A DNA stretch of 34,434 bases, from NCBI RefSeq assembly GCF_000090795.2, contig NW_003546386.1, positions 85,581 to 120,014 on the forward strand, given 5' to 3'. The position numbers were made by a program, and so were the translations under genes. The notes under the pieces were generated by a model. It searched no databases, had not been told where the DNA came from, and saw only the letters and a list, made by a program, of their open reading frames with translations. Source of the stretch: Amphimedon queenslandica. Taxonomy: Eukaryota; Porifera; Demospongiae; Haplosclerida; Niphatidae. This document shows, one piece after another, positions 1-12,500 of the stretch (the stretch's first letter is position 1; each line of letters begins with the position of its first letter).

Positions 1-115
1 AAAATGATTTCATTTTGACAAAATATTACATACATGTATACCTATTTTTATATCCTGAAAAATTAACTAAATTTAATTTAATTTGTACATAAGGCTTATC
101 TATTACTCATAATAG

Positions 116-3100
116 TATGATGATACTCCATTACACTGTGCTAGTGAAACTGGTAACAGTAAAATCATCAAATTATTAATAACTAAAGGAAAGGCTGATG
201 TGAATGTTGTGGATAAAGTAAATTTATTAATTAATAATCATTCCAATTGTATATGTTTGTGTTGTATCTATATAGAATAAAAAAACTCCATTGTTTAATG
301 CTGTTAAGAGTGGTAGTATTGAAGCTGTTGATATTCTATTAACTAATGGAGCTAGAACTGATGTTGTGGATGAAGTAAGTAAAATTTTACTAGAATAATT
401 GTTTAAAAAGAGTAACTAATACCTGACAATGTTAATTTTTGATTCTGTGATAAAAATAATGTTACAGGGTTTCCTTTGTCATAGGATGGTGAAACTCTAC
501 TACATTGTGCCAGTGAATCTGGTGAAGTTGAAATGCTTGAATTTTGGATTAGCAGAGGAGATTATGATGTGAATGTTAAAGATAAAGTAATGCATTTGAA
601 ATAATCACTAGTCACTTTATGTTGTACGTATTACAGAGGAATAGAACTCCATTGTTCAATGCTCTTGACAGGTTTAATAGTAGTGTTGAAGCTGTTGATA
701 TTTTGTTAACTAATGGAGCTAGTACTGATGTTATGGATGCTGTAAGTTACTATTATTGATATTTTCGGTATTTTTTGTGGGTGACCAAAAGTAAAATGTG
801 TTTGTGTACATTCTGTGTGTTTTAGCAGCATTTAAAAATCAAGTGTTGCTTAGTTCACTTTTTTTACACAATTCAATGATTTTATTCATTTTTTGAGTCT
901 CTAAATCTCTCACAGAGGTGCAAATTTATTTAATGAAACCTTCAACATTGATTTGCTCCATTGCTGTTAATTAACATTTATACTTAATTATTTATATAGG
1001 ATGATGATAGCACTCCATTACACTGTGCTAGTGAAACTGGTAACTGTAAAATTATCAAATTATTGATAACTAAAGGAAAGGCTGATGTGAATGCTGTAGA
1101 TGAGGTAAAGTTATTAATAATTGTATCATAATTATTATGTTGTATTTATAGAAAAACAGAACTCCATTGTTTAATGCTGTTGAGAAAGGTAGTATTGAAG
1201 CTGTTAATATTTTATTAGCTAATGGAGCTAGAACTGATGTTGTATCTAAAGTAAGCCTGTAAAATTCTACAAAATATGCTATTGGATCTAACACTTGCTA
1301 CTATACCAGCTTTAAATACTCATTTTGATGGCATGATAAGAAGCTGGCTCTTTTGTTTTGGAATAATGACATGCATTATTGCATTATTTATATAATTGTT
1401 ATCATTTGTTATAGGATGGCAAAACTCTACTGCATTGTGCTGGTGAATCTGGTGAAGTTGAAATGCTTGAGTTTTGGATCAAGAAAGGAGATTATGATGT
1501 GAATGTTAAAGATGAAGTAATTTCATTTCTAATAATTAGGTCTATTTTTCATTTTATGTTGTATTATAGGAAAATAAAACTCCATTGTTTAGTGCTCTTA
1601 GCAGGTTTAATAGTAGTGTTGAAGCTGTTGATATTCTATTAACTAACGGAGCTAGCACTGATGTTGTGGATACATCAGTAAGTTATGCTGTTTTTGGCAT
1701 TTTTCTCCCAGAGGTTATCACTGACACAAACATTAGCCCAAACAAGCATCAATAAATTGTACATTTTTGTAATTTATTTTATTTTTATAGTACAGTGGTA
1801 CCACTCCATTACACTGTGCTATTGAAACTGGTAGCAGTAAAATTATCAAATTATTAATAACTAAAGGAAAAGCTGATGTGAATGCTGTGGATAAGGTAAG
1901 TTATAAATAATCATTTCTCATTGCATCATTTTGTGTTGTATTTAAGAACAACAGAACTCCATTGTTTAAAGCTGTTAAGAAAGGTAATATTCAAGCTGTC
2001 GATATTCTATTAACTAATGGAGCTAGAACTGATGTTGTGGATAAAGTAAGTGAAATTCTACTTAATTTTTCTAAATAAGATAATTACAGTATATTTGCTA
2101 CTATCAGATAGTGTTGATTAAAGAAGAAGGCTTGTTTTATTTAGAATATGGATATTATTTTTAATAATATTATCATAGGATGGTGAAACTCTACTACATT
2201 GTGCCAGTGAATCTGGTGAAGTTGAAATGCTTGAGTTTTGGATTAAGAAAGGGGATTGTGATGTGAATGTTAAAGACGAAGTAATTTAATTTCTATTTGG
2301 ATCTTTTAGTCACTGACTTTTTTATCTTAAAATATAGAGGAATAGAACTCCATTGTTCAGTGCCCTTGAGAGGTTTAATAGTAGTGTTGAAGCTGTTGAT
2401 ATTTTATTAACTAATGGAGCTAAAACTGATGTTGTAGATGAAGTAAGTTTTATTGTGCATGCTCCATTTTAAAAATTAGATGAGTGTTAATGTTAATATT
2501 TGCCATTTTTTGGGTTGATGTGCATCATTTGTGCTTACCAGCATAAGGATTTTTTGGTTCCTGCACATGATTCAATGATTTTATATTTTTTGGAGACTAT
2601 CCTTTAATAAAATACATTTACAATATCCTTGATTTTTTCAATTTATTCATAATAGCATGATGATAGCACTCCATTACACTGTGCTAGTGAAACTGGTGAC
2701 AGTAAAATTATCGAATTATTAATAACTAAAGGAGAGGCTGATGTAAATGCTGTGGATAAGGTAAAGTTATTAATAATAATTTCTAATTGCATCATTTTGT
2801 GTATTTATAGAAGAACAGAACTCCATTGTTTAATGCTGTTAAGGAAGGTAGTATTGAAGCTGTTGAGGTTCTATTAACTAATGGAGCTAGAACTGATGTT
2901 GTGGATAAAGTATGTCTTAATTTTAAAAGATACATGTAATACTTGCTACTGCCTGATTGAGTAAAATGATTACTCATAGATATCAAAATACAAATTCGAC
3001 TTAATTTTATAAAATAAAGAAGGATGGGATATGACAATATGCACATAGCTTTGTATTGCCTATACATGGAACAAAACAAGTGCCAACATTCACCAGTATA

Positions 3101-6100
3101 ATTCTCACCCAAAATTGAGATGATAGGGAGGTAAATTACACAGAATAGACAAAGCAACAGTATTATCATCTACAATATTAATGCATTGTAACTAGGAATA
3201 CATAGCAAGGTTTGAAGGTGTATGGTTGCTTGATTATGAAAATTGCAAAATTGTGTTATTATGCATGCACTATACATTATTGTTTATATAGGATGGTGAA
3301 ACTCTACTACATTGTGCCAGTGAATCTAATGAAGTTGAAATGCTTGAGTTTTGGATTAAGAGAGGAGACTATGATGTGAATGTTACAAATAAAGTAATTT
3401 CACTTCTACTAATTAGATCTAGTCACTTTATGTTGTATCATATAGAGAAATAGAACTCCATTGTTTAATGCTCTTGATAAGTATAGATGTAGTATTGAAG
3501 CTGTTGATATTTTATTGAATAATGGAGCTAGAACTGATGTTGTGGATACAGTAAGTTATATCAAGAGTAGATCTATTATCTACACTTGGTTATATGTACT
3601 AAAAAGTTAGAGAAGTGTCATCTTTTTAGCATTTTTTATGTGCGACCAAAAATTATGAGCATCACGTCTGCATGAGCCACAGCATTAGGACCATGTGTTA
3701 CTAGCTCATGTACTCCAACAATTTTACATGATCATTTTTGAAGTCATTTTGTCTCCTTACAGAAGTAATACTAGCATCCATTGATTATTTTTGACTCATA
3801 GTCATTAATCTACACATATAAAAGTTTTGAATGAGCTTATTTAGGTTGAATAATAATTATGATTAAATAATATATATAGGATGATGATAGCACTCCATTG
3901 CACTGTGCTAGTGAAACTGGTAACAGTGAAATTATTAAATTATTAATAACTAAAGGAAAAGCTGATGTGAATGCTGTCGATGAGGTAAAGAAAGTTATTA
4001 AATAATCATTTCCAATTGTATCATTTTTGTGTTGTATTTATAGGATAACAAAACTCCATTGTTTAATGCTGTTAAGAAAGGTAGTATTGAAGTTGTGGAA
4101 ATTCTATTAACTAATGGAGCTAAAACTGATGTTGTGGATAAAGTAAATATAGATCTAACTTGCTATATAAATGTAATTAGTACATGCTATTACCAGGTAG
4201 TGTTAAACTATACTATATCCCAACTTGACCGTTGAGTTTGACCCAAGAAAAACTGGAATAACTTTTTATAGGAATGTGGGATAAGGGTGAGACTTTTACA
4301 GGTTCTTAGTCGCCCAATGCCATCACAGGATCTCAGGTCTTGGGTCTCTCAGCCCTTGGGAACCCTGAGAACCGGGTTCTCCCTATAAACCCAATGGCAT
4401 ACCAAAATGACGTTTTATGACAATTTATCTACGTCATAGTTTACATAAGAACATGTGGTCGAGCATCCAAACTGATAATTCTTACTTTTAAAAGCTAATA
4501 GAGCAAGATTTTCTGATAATGATGGCCTTTATGAAGACTAGTTGACTCCAGCAGCTATTGTACTGCTTATCAGAACAAACAAAACCTTTTTAAGAGTGTA
4601 ATACAGGCCAACTACGCAGCTGTAAAATGTCAGCCATGCTTCTATGAATATCATTATAAGACGTCATCAGTGACGTATACCTACATTTTTCAAATTCCAA
4701 GCGGCTGGTGTCAAACTCAGTTGGGATATAGTATAGTTAAGAAAACTAGCCACTTTTGTTTGGAATAATCATTGATATTGTTCATAGGATGGTGAAACTC
4801 TACTACATTGTGCCGCTGAATCTGGTAAAGTTGAAATGTTAGAGTTTTGGATTAAGAGGGGGGATCATGATGTGAATGCTAAAGATAAAGTAATTTCATT
4901 TTTAATTATAAGAGCTAGTCACTTAATTTTGTATATTATAGAGAAACAGAACTCCATTGTTCAATGCTCTTGTGAAGTATAGGTGTAGTATTGAAGTTGT
5001 TGATATTCTATTAACTAATGGAGCAAGAACTGATGTTGCCGATACATCAGCAGTAAGTTATATTGCCGTGTCACACACAGTTTTTGTGGATGAATAAATG
5101 TTAAATTCATCATCTGTGATTGAGCATTAATGTAGCTCTTCAATGAGTTTTTGTATTTTTCAACTCTCTAAGTCCTCACTGAGATGATTTTTTGATCATT
5201 AATTGACTCATAACCATTAGATCTAGCCCACACAACCATTAATCAGAAATTATTTTTTTATAGTTCGATGGTAGCACTCCATTACATTGTGCCATTCAGA
5301 CTGGTAACAGTAAAATTATCAAGTTATTAGTGACTAAAGGAAAGGCTGATGTAAATGTTGTGGATGAGGTAAAGTTATCAAATAATCATTTCTAATTGTA
5401 TCATTTTGTGTTGTATTATAGTGGAAGAGAACTCCATTGTTTAAAGCTGTTAAGAAAGGTAACATTGAAGCTGTTGATATTCTATTAACTAATGGAGCTA
5501 AAACTGATGTTGTGGATAAAGTAAATTTTTTTATACTGTTTATGTCAAAAATTGGTAGCAGTGTTAATCACACCTGTTTTCACCCACATGCAAATTGATC
5601 CAATGCATATATGCTCACACTTTTATTTCTTCTACATCAGTTTTGAAGAAATAACAATTAGCACTGCAAAATGTAATTTGATAAAATTAGAATTAGAGGA
5701 GCCTGTTTTGTGTTGATCCTGATAGTCTGATACCAATTAAGTAATTTTATATTACATGTAAGTACTTTTCTCTAGTAAACACATGAATATAATACAAGCA
5801 ACTTTTATTCATTGCTTACCATGAATGGACCTTAGCAGCTGAACAATTACTGTTATTGCAGTTAATCATTAAAATAGAATATAGCTATTGACTATTCTCT
5901 TAAGCCTCAAGATAGCTGTTCAAAGTTAAATCAACTCCAATCATTGATACTAATTAATACTCTTTTGTACTGATGGACATCAAGTACTCTGCAGTATTTG
6001 GTATTTCTCCCTTTACAATAATAAAATATAAAATGCAATTTTGTCAACCGCATGCATCACATGAGCATGTGAGCATCAGTTATTATAAGGATCATAACTC

Positions 6101-8369
6101 AGTCTTTCAATTTTTCAATTATTTACAAATATAGTACTACTATACTTGCTATACATTGTGAAGTAGTATTGTTATGGAAGAAACTAGCTTTTGAGACTAT
6201 TGATATATGGCATAAAAGCCTTTTTCTTCTTATATTATCATAGTATGGTGAAACATTACTACATTGTGCTGCTGAATCCGGTAAGATTGAAATGCTTAAG
6301 TTTTGGATAAAAAGAGGAGATTATGATGTTAACGTTTTAGATAAAGTAATTTATTTCAAATTATCAGTCACTTCATGTTGTATTAAAGAAAAAAAGAACT
6401 CCATTGTTTAATGCTGTTAAGGAAGGTAGTATTGAAGCTGTTGATATTCTGTTAACTAATGGAGCTAGAACTGATGTTGTGGATAAAGTAAGTAAAATTT
6501 AATTTCAATTTTTATTTAAATATATAAAAGTATTTATACTTACTACTTGCTACCTATTAGAATAGTGATGACTATTCATTGTGTAGCATAGTAAAATTAC
6601 ATAATTTTTTAAACATTTTTTGCCATTTTTGTATGTATTTTATGGTAGGATGGTGAAACTCTACTGCAGTGTGCTGGTAGATCTGGTAATGCTGAAATGC
6701 TTGAGTTTTGGATTAGTAAAGTAATTTATTTCAAATTATCATCAGTCACTTTATGTTGCATGTATAGCGGAGTAAAACTAATGTTGCTGATAACTTAGGA
6801 GCTTTATTAAAGGAATTTGAAGGAAAAGTTACTAGAGAGCAAGCTGCTGCAATTTATAAATCTTCTGGGTTTAGCTCTGACGCTTCAATGAAGTGTTTAA
6901 AGGAGGGTCCAACATTGGAATCAATTTTATCAATGTTAAATCAGAAGATGGAGTCTGCAAAATCAGTCGTTGTTACAGTACATACAGATGACATGTGGCG
7001 TGATATTGTACGCCATTATAAGTCTGGTAGTGTTGATTTTGGAGAGCGACTATTCATCAAGTTGAGTAATACACTTGCCATAGATGCAGGAGGTGTACGC
7101 CGTCAAGTATATTCAACAGTATACAATGAATTCCATTGTAATAAGCATATAGAATTATTCACTGGACCTTTACACAGTCTTAGCCCTGCTTGTACTGCAG
7201 AAGCAAGGTCAAGTGGATTATTCAAAATCTTAGGCAGTATGGTTGGGCATAGTATATGGCAGGATGGCATTGGGTTCCCATTTTTTTCATTGACAAATTA
7301 CACTTATATTGTGGAAGGTGAGGAGAAAGCACTTCAAGTATGTTCAGATAATGATATTGGTGCTGGTGTTGCTGCAGTTATATCAAAGGTAACGACTATA
7401 GCATCAAATTTTTATTCTAATTACTTATTATACATCATTTTTAATATTAAAAAGCCTTTACAGATATAAACTAAGGCCTTAGAAAGTTCTCACTGCTATG
7501 TGCATATGCAGCATTTTAACTGACACTTTTGGTATTGTTATGCAATTACTACCCACACATGGTATTATATTGTGCTATACCTATATAGGAGTAGTATGAT
7601 ATTATATTTATAGTAACGTTATGTCTTTCTTCGAAACTATTAGTTGCAAGATATTAAGACTGAAGATGATGGAAAAGAGGTTATGAAAGATGAACTAATC
7701 CTTGATATTATTAGTCGTTGTGGAGTTACAATGATTCCTAATGTAAGTCACCATTATCGTTTAAAGAGTTATTCATTGGTTTTTAGCCTTCTACAAAAAA
7801 TATAATAGTTCAGGATATCATCACATATGAAGCATTGTTCAAGCATTCAAAATTACTCGATCAATTTGTTGAAGGATTGAAGGCTACTTCTCTCTATCCT
7901 CTACTGAGAGCATTTCCAGCCCTATTTCAACCTCTGTTTACTTTTACAGAGCTTACTTCTGAAGAAGTTCAAAAATCCCTAATTTTTCCGAATGAGGATT
8001 CATTCATTGCACAAGAAAGTATCATTTTACGTTATCTGAAGAAATATATTGATGAATGTGATTCAGAAGGTATATATGTATAGAATGTAGCATTAATTAC
8101 AAGTTTTGAATCAATTCCACAGTTGTTTAACTGATTTTTACTCTCTCTACTGTATTGTAGGTTTGAAGGAATTTGCACTCAGTATTACAGGCAGGATCTC
8201 AGTCCTCCCAAAGTCAATTGAAATAAAATTTGAAGCAGATCGCATGGGGACAATAGCTACTCATAGCTGTTCAGGAGAACTAATTTTTCCATGCCAGTTT
8301 GAAGGAGACTACGAAATGTTTTGCTCAGCTCTGAAATCAGTTTTAACTCGTGACTTTAACACGTATTAA
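116..8369 (+). CDS. Ankyrin-repeat array fused to a HECT E3 ubiquitin ligase domain (5' partial, 29 exons in window)
   Basis: Predicted ubiquitin ligase with a long ankyrin platform, probably for substrate binding; about 1240 residues lie in the window and the start is upstream. Ankyrin exons: 116-217, 276-374, 485-586, 637-741, 1000-1104, 1152-1250, 1415-1516, 1570-1677, 1791-1895, 1947-2045, 2179-2280, 2338-2442, 2656-2760, 2811-2909, 3292-3393, 3446-3550, 3880-3984, 4044-4142, 4788-4889, 4942-5052, 5264-5368, 5422-5520, 6244-6345, 6389-6487, 6649-6720. Each is phase 0 at both ends and encodes one repeat of 33-37 residues (TPLHCASETGN or TPLFNA type); the last is cut to 24. HECT exons: 6768-7388, 7644-7742, 7814-8069, 8161-8369. 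The N-lobe shows AIDAGGVRRQ and GHSIWQDGIGFPFFS; the C-lobe shows THSCSGELIFP, whose Cys codon at 8268-8270 aligns with the HECT catalytic cysteine. HACE1 is a known ankyrin-HECT ligase, but it has far fewer repeats and a different HECT sequence. Confidence 0.88.
4203..4740. mobile_element. Inverted-repeat transposon remnant in the intron between ankyrin exons B5 and C5
   Basis: The two ends are inverted copies: the left reads CTATACTATATCCCAACT just inside TTAA (4203-4206), and the right is its reverse complement just before TTAA (4737-4740). The match continues inward through GAGTTTGAC. TTAA at both ends would suit a piggyBac-type non-autonomous element, although the left end has one extra A. 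No coding region is visible inside. The B-to-C introns of other quartets lack this insert, which explains the long intron here. Confidence 0.65.
5521..6243. other. Long intron between ankyrin exons B6 and C6
   Basis: This 723 bp intron is AT-rich. I see no exon with matching phase, no clear terminal inverted repeats and no ankyrin-type sequence inside it. A D-A pair may have been lost here or the intron may simply have grown; neither can be shown by eye. Confidence 0.5.
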
Positions 8370-8784
8370 TTTTGTTACCTTGTAACATCACTCTTTTTGA
8401 CTTTAATAATTGTGTGTTTGCTAGTTATTAGATTTGCTGACATATTTAGATCAAGAGTAGATAAAACTTAATTTTTTGTGTGTGAATTAGACATTTTAAA
8501 AATTATTTTCATTAAAATTTCAAATTATGAGAGCCTGAGTGAGCTCAAATTGAGATAAAAGCAATACATGATTTGTGGGTAGGCCTAGCTAGTTGACCTG
8601 CAGAGGGGTGAAATTCTGTTTGTTCCAATGGATATTACACCCACACTACTCATGTATTAACATGGGCCACATTTACTGGAACATGTATGGTGAGTTGAAT
8701 CATATAAGATAAACTGGCTCGCTGCAATTAAAATGATGCAAGTGAAATATTAATTATTAAGTTAATTCAATAAAACAATTAAGA
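8370..8784. other. Spacer between the HECT gene and the POLR1A relic
   Basis: No coding exon is visible. The HECT stop is at 8367-8369. An AATAAA at 8769-8774 is the nearest exact polyadenylation hexamer on the + strand, about 400 bp downstream of the stop, close to where similarity to the POLR1A 3' end begins. Confidence 0.4.
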
Positions 8785-10007
8785 TCACATAACTAGTTTT
8801 TGTAAACATTGAAAAGCTCCAGTCCCCCCATGGACCACATTACCAGTCACCAGACAAGCTGAGGGCGACTAAAGAGTATCAACATCTCCTCTAACTGTTG
8901 CACTTCTTAAGAACTTCATTGTAGTCTCAAAACTCATCTGTTGGAATGGAGAGCTGTTACTGTTCATACCAAACCTACTAAAGGACTCATAGTCTCCATC
9001 AAATCTCATGTAATCAGCAATAAGGGACAGGTGATGATGATTAACTGATATGCCATACACATTGAATACACTTGATACTTCCTGTAGGAGAAGCATACAG
9101 AAATTCCTGTGACCAGTCATTGTATATGGTTATTAATTTTGATAATGGCTACAGCAGCAGCTTAAATGCTAAAAGTGGAGGCAATAGTGTGTATATTGTT
9201 AGTATATACTTTCCTAACATTGAGCAGGTCAGAATGCTTCCTCAGTTCCTGGTAGTAATAAAATGAAGTAAAAATTAACAAGTACTATCATACCTGCATA
9301 TTGATACCTTCAGTTTTTAAACGGTAGATTTCCTCTTCTCCAGGTACTTAGCTCTCAGCAAGGAATCTTTTCTTAATATCAGGAACCTCCCAAACAACAA
9401 TCTTAAAATATAATTTACATAAAATTGAGAAAATCATAAATACTACATGAAAATACGGAAGTACTTTGTTTGATAGTTTTTCTATAAAATAAGACATCAT
9501 AATCTTATCATTACCAGTCTCAAACTGTAAGTACACATTGTAGTGTATAATAACTAAAATAATGATAGTTCATAATACTTTTAGTGTGAACTGACACCAT
9601 CTCTCATTCTCTGCATCATATATGTACTCAGACAAGTGAGGATTACTGGAAACAACTGCCTATTAAAAATAAAAATATTTTGTTTATAAATAAATGCATA
9701 ATACATGCATTGTATCATCCATTACAGATACAATAACCTACTTCAATCCTACTAGAGTCCATTGATGTACTCTTCTGTGATGGGAGTGACCACTCATACA
9801 TTGACTCTGCCTCCATATCTAAATGAATACCTACAAAATATGTACATATAGTACATGTATACCGGTATGTGCAGGCATCACGAGTCATTCCTTTTAATTA
9901 CTTTCTTCATTATTGTCCTTTCTTTTGTCTTTTTCATTCTCCTTTCCTTCCTCTTCTTCTCTTTCAATTGCTTCAATGTCCTCATCAGCTGCTTTATATG
10001 ATACTTG
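8785..10007 (-). pseudogene. POLR1A: Pseudogene copy of the last eight exons of POLR1A
   Basis: Exon relics at 9902-10007, 9742-9830, 9579-9659, 9465-9524, 9294-9401, 9138-9248 and 8785-9081 match the intact exons at 22069-23332 in order, size and intron position, and the introns are also similar. It is a DNA-level segmental copy and not a retrocopy. It is broken by in-frame stops at 9348-9350 (CAA to TAA), 9162-9164 (GAA to TAA) and 8869-8871 (CGG to TAG). The donor after exon 9138-9248 has changed from GT to AT at 9136-9137. The acidic exon is 12 bp shorter than in the intact gene and exon 9742-9830 is 3 bp longer; both changes keep frame. Similarity fades at about 8770 and 10040. Eight is the call's rounding: seven exon relics are clearly aligned. 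Confidence 0.9.
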
Positions 10008-10138
10008 CTAAATAAGAACAACAATAATAAACAGTATATACTTTCTATAAATTGCTCAAGCAATATTACAAGTTTACAAGACCACTAAATTTTGTTACAA
10101 TGTATAAAAGTAATTATGCTATGCAGAAAGATTAATGT

Positions 10139-11610
10139 TTCCAAATATAATTTTCAAGTTCTGACCATTTAAAAACAAGCAATTAAAAAAAGCAAAGGCA
10201 GTTTATCTCAAAAATTGGCTCCAAAATCACACTTCCATTTTTATTACATTATCTGATACATGTACAAATTGAAGTCCTTATACAGAAAGTTTGAGTTGTT
10301 TTTGACAAACATTTTTAAAGTTACAGCCATTTTAAAAAAGTAGTAAAATTTCAGAAACGAGACACCTACGGTGCGTGGACTCGCCCCTATAGCTGTTATA
10401 GTGCTTGCCCTAGCTGTTTAATTATCAGCGTTAAAAGAACGACATGAAGAGAGTCTGCTCAACATTAGCTTCCTGCAGTTGCACTTGCTCTTGAATACCT
10501 GCAGAAGTACCAGCACTGCAGCACATACATGCAGCAGCTCCAGCCCCTCCCATGCATGTAGCTTGAAAGGTGTGGCATTACATCATCAACTGCAATGATG
10601 GCAGCAAGAAGACCATGTGAGAAAGAAGCTTCAATTTTTCTTTACTAATCATCAATACATGATAAACTTGCTGACAGAAAAGTTGCTGCCTTTGTGTATT
10701 TGAGATATTATAGGTACTTTAGTAACTATAACCCAGCAGGTTGTTGCTCAAGCGCTTCACAAACGAGTGACCTCCACAATTTTGAGTAAGTATAACTCTT
10801 CATCAAGTAAGATTTAGAGAAATATATTCATATTTTTTGAAGGCCATGTTGGAAAATGCTACTAGCTATCTCTAAAGTGCAAACACAAAGGAACTTGGCT
10901 CAACTACTCGATTTTCTTACTTTGAAGCTTCTGTACCTAGCGCTTGTATTTAAGCAACACAAAACAGTTAAGAAAGACTTTTCCAGGTCAAAAAGAAAGA
11001 CCTAGGAGCTTAGAACACACTGTGCTAAAGTTATTGTTTATTAAAGACAAATTTCAGTTGTACAGAATGAATGAACGAATGACAGACAGACACAACAACT
11101 ACCTATACCTTGTGCAGGCGAGGCCAAAAAGCAAAGGCTATAGCCTACATGCATGCTTTTTACCAAAAATTGGTTCCAAAATTGTCCCAAATTTTTATTA
11201 CAATTTCTAATACATATTGATGTCCTCATGCTATGTAGAAATTTTGAACTGTTTCCGACAACCATTTTTCAAGCTCCATGCATGACCATTTTTCAAAATG
11301 GATCAATTTTTCAAAAATAGCAAAGGCTACGTGTATATAATAGCTCATGCTTTTTCTTTAAATTGGTTCCACGATCACCCAAATTTTTTTATTACACTTC
11401 ATGATATAAATTAATATCCTTATGCTGTGTAAAAATTTGGAGCTGTTTCTGGCATATATTTTTTGAGTTATGGCCAATTAAAAAACTAACCAATTTTTGA
11501 AAATCAGCCCTCCAAAAATTGACTCCAAAATTACTCCACTGATGCATATGGATGTATTTATGCTATGCAGAAAGTTTGAGCTGCTTCCCACAACAATATC
11601 TGTAGAAAAG
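10139..11610. repeat. Diverged ~190 bp interspersed and tandem repeats
   Basis: Related segments lie at about 10188-10350, 11120-11310, 11325-11505 and 11506-11605. Each carries in the same order an ATTGGYTCCAAAAT-like element, a TTTTTATTACA stretch, a TATGCTRTGYAGAAA element and a GAGCTGTTTC-like element. The last three units are adjacent, suggesting a tandem array; the first is separated by about 750 bp. Open frames here do not resemble any protein I know. The stretch 10360-11110 holds nothing I can identify. Confidence 0.55.
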
Positions 11611-12134
11611 ATGCTTAAGAATATACAAATTCTATTGCTGCACATGTATGTGTTTATCTTATTAAAAAATTTGTGATGCTATGCCTTGAAATTCTGTACT
11701 GCATCATGTAATGTATACATGTACATGTGCTTTTTACCTCATCAGGACTTCTTAAGTATTTAATCATACCGCCTCTCATGAAACACTCTGGCATCTTCCA
11801 AAACCTATTACCATCCTACAGTATGATACAATAAACATTAAAACATCATTAATTGCTACTCTGTAACACACACTTTGATGTACATAGAAATTAAAGTGAC
11901 ATACTATATGCATAATACATGTACATGTCATATAATAAGTGGACATATAGTCTTACCGAGAGTCTTACTCATAATGTACATATGACTTCCTTCAGTCATT
12001 TTGTATCAGTGTTCATCCAGTTATCACAACTAACCAAATGACCATTATACATCTTACCATTCTTCAACTCAACCAGCTAACAGTAAAAGAGGAGGAAGAT
12101 AGAAAGATTAACCTACAGCGACCTTTTTATAAAT

Positions 12135-12500
12135 GGTTGCAATATAAAGCTGTTCCACGGATGTTATCAACAGGGGGGGGGGGTGTAGCTGTGACTGTCC
12201 GCCATGTTGGGTGGCAAGAATGTACACAGGACAAATGGAGATGGAAAAACAAACTTAGATTCTCCAACGATGAGATATCATACTTTGCTGAAGAATATTA
12301 CAGAGAGTTCTTTACTCAATACCTTCATTTCGTAGCTTGCATTAGCCTGTAACATCAACTGCAAAATTTATTCAGATTTTTTCTCCATTCTCCTTATTCC
12401 ACCATGTACATTTTTGCCACTCAAGATGGCGGACAGTCATAGCCGCACCCCCTCGTTGATTACATCTGTGCAACAGCTCTATTCATATCTTTCCTGTGAA
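12135..12500. repeat. Long imperfect inverted repeat (palindrome 1)
   Basis: The left arm at about 12135-12255 contains GACTGTCCGCCATGTTG. The right arm at about 12370-12500 contains its inverted counterpart around CAAGATGGCGGACAGTC. The similarity extends over more than 100 bp per arm, including the sequences around AGCTGTTCCACGGATGTTAT and its partner. The left arm also carries a run of eleven G. No gene is visible in the loop; this looks like a foldback-type element. Confidence 0.65.

Larger units (their letters stand above)
116..6720 (+). repeat. Tandem array of a four-exon ankyrin unit (A-B-C-D)
   Basis: Twenty-five ankyrin exons fall into four sequence types in fixed order. Type A carries CASETGNSKIIKLL, type B NAVKxGSIEAVDILLTNGA, type C CASESGEVEMLEFWI and type D NALxRFNSSVEAVDILL. 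Type A exons start at 116, 1000, 1791, 2656, 3880 and 5264, so the unit period runs from about 0.8 to 1.4 kb. A-to-B and C-to-D introns are about 40-60 bp, whereas B-to-C and D-to-A introns are longer and variable. The pattern implies repeated duplication of a whole genomic quartet, introns included, and not of single exons. At the 3' end the order breaks: C6, then a B-type exon in the D position, then a truncated C. Confidence 0.9.

Noticed and set aside
2792..3169. A 125-codon open frame on the - strand inside the ankyrin array.
   Set aside because: It is antisense to the B4 exon and its flanking introns, and its end repeats the antisense of the TNGARTDVV motif, so it is a shadow of the repeat.
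116..6720. Regularly spaced repeats suggesting a CRISPR-like or satellite array.
   Set aside because: The repeats are protein-coding ankyrin exons with splice sites, of 72-111 bp and at uneven spacing.
9072..9266. A + strand open frame in the POLR1A relic.
   Set aside because: It is antisense to the relic exons and has no recognisable product; the homologous frame at 22356-22556 is equally antisense.
12038..12352. A 104-codon + strand open frame.
   Set aside because: It starts antisense to the LSM4-like exon and runs into palindrome 1 with an eleven-G run; no protein family is suggested.
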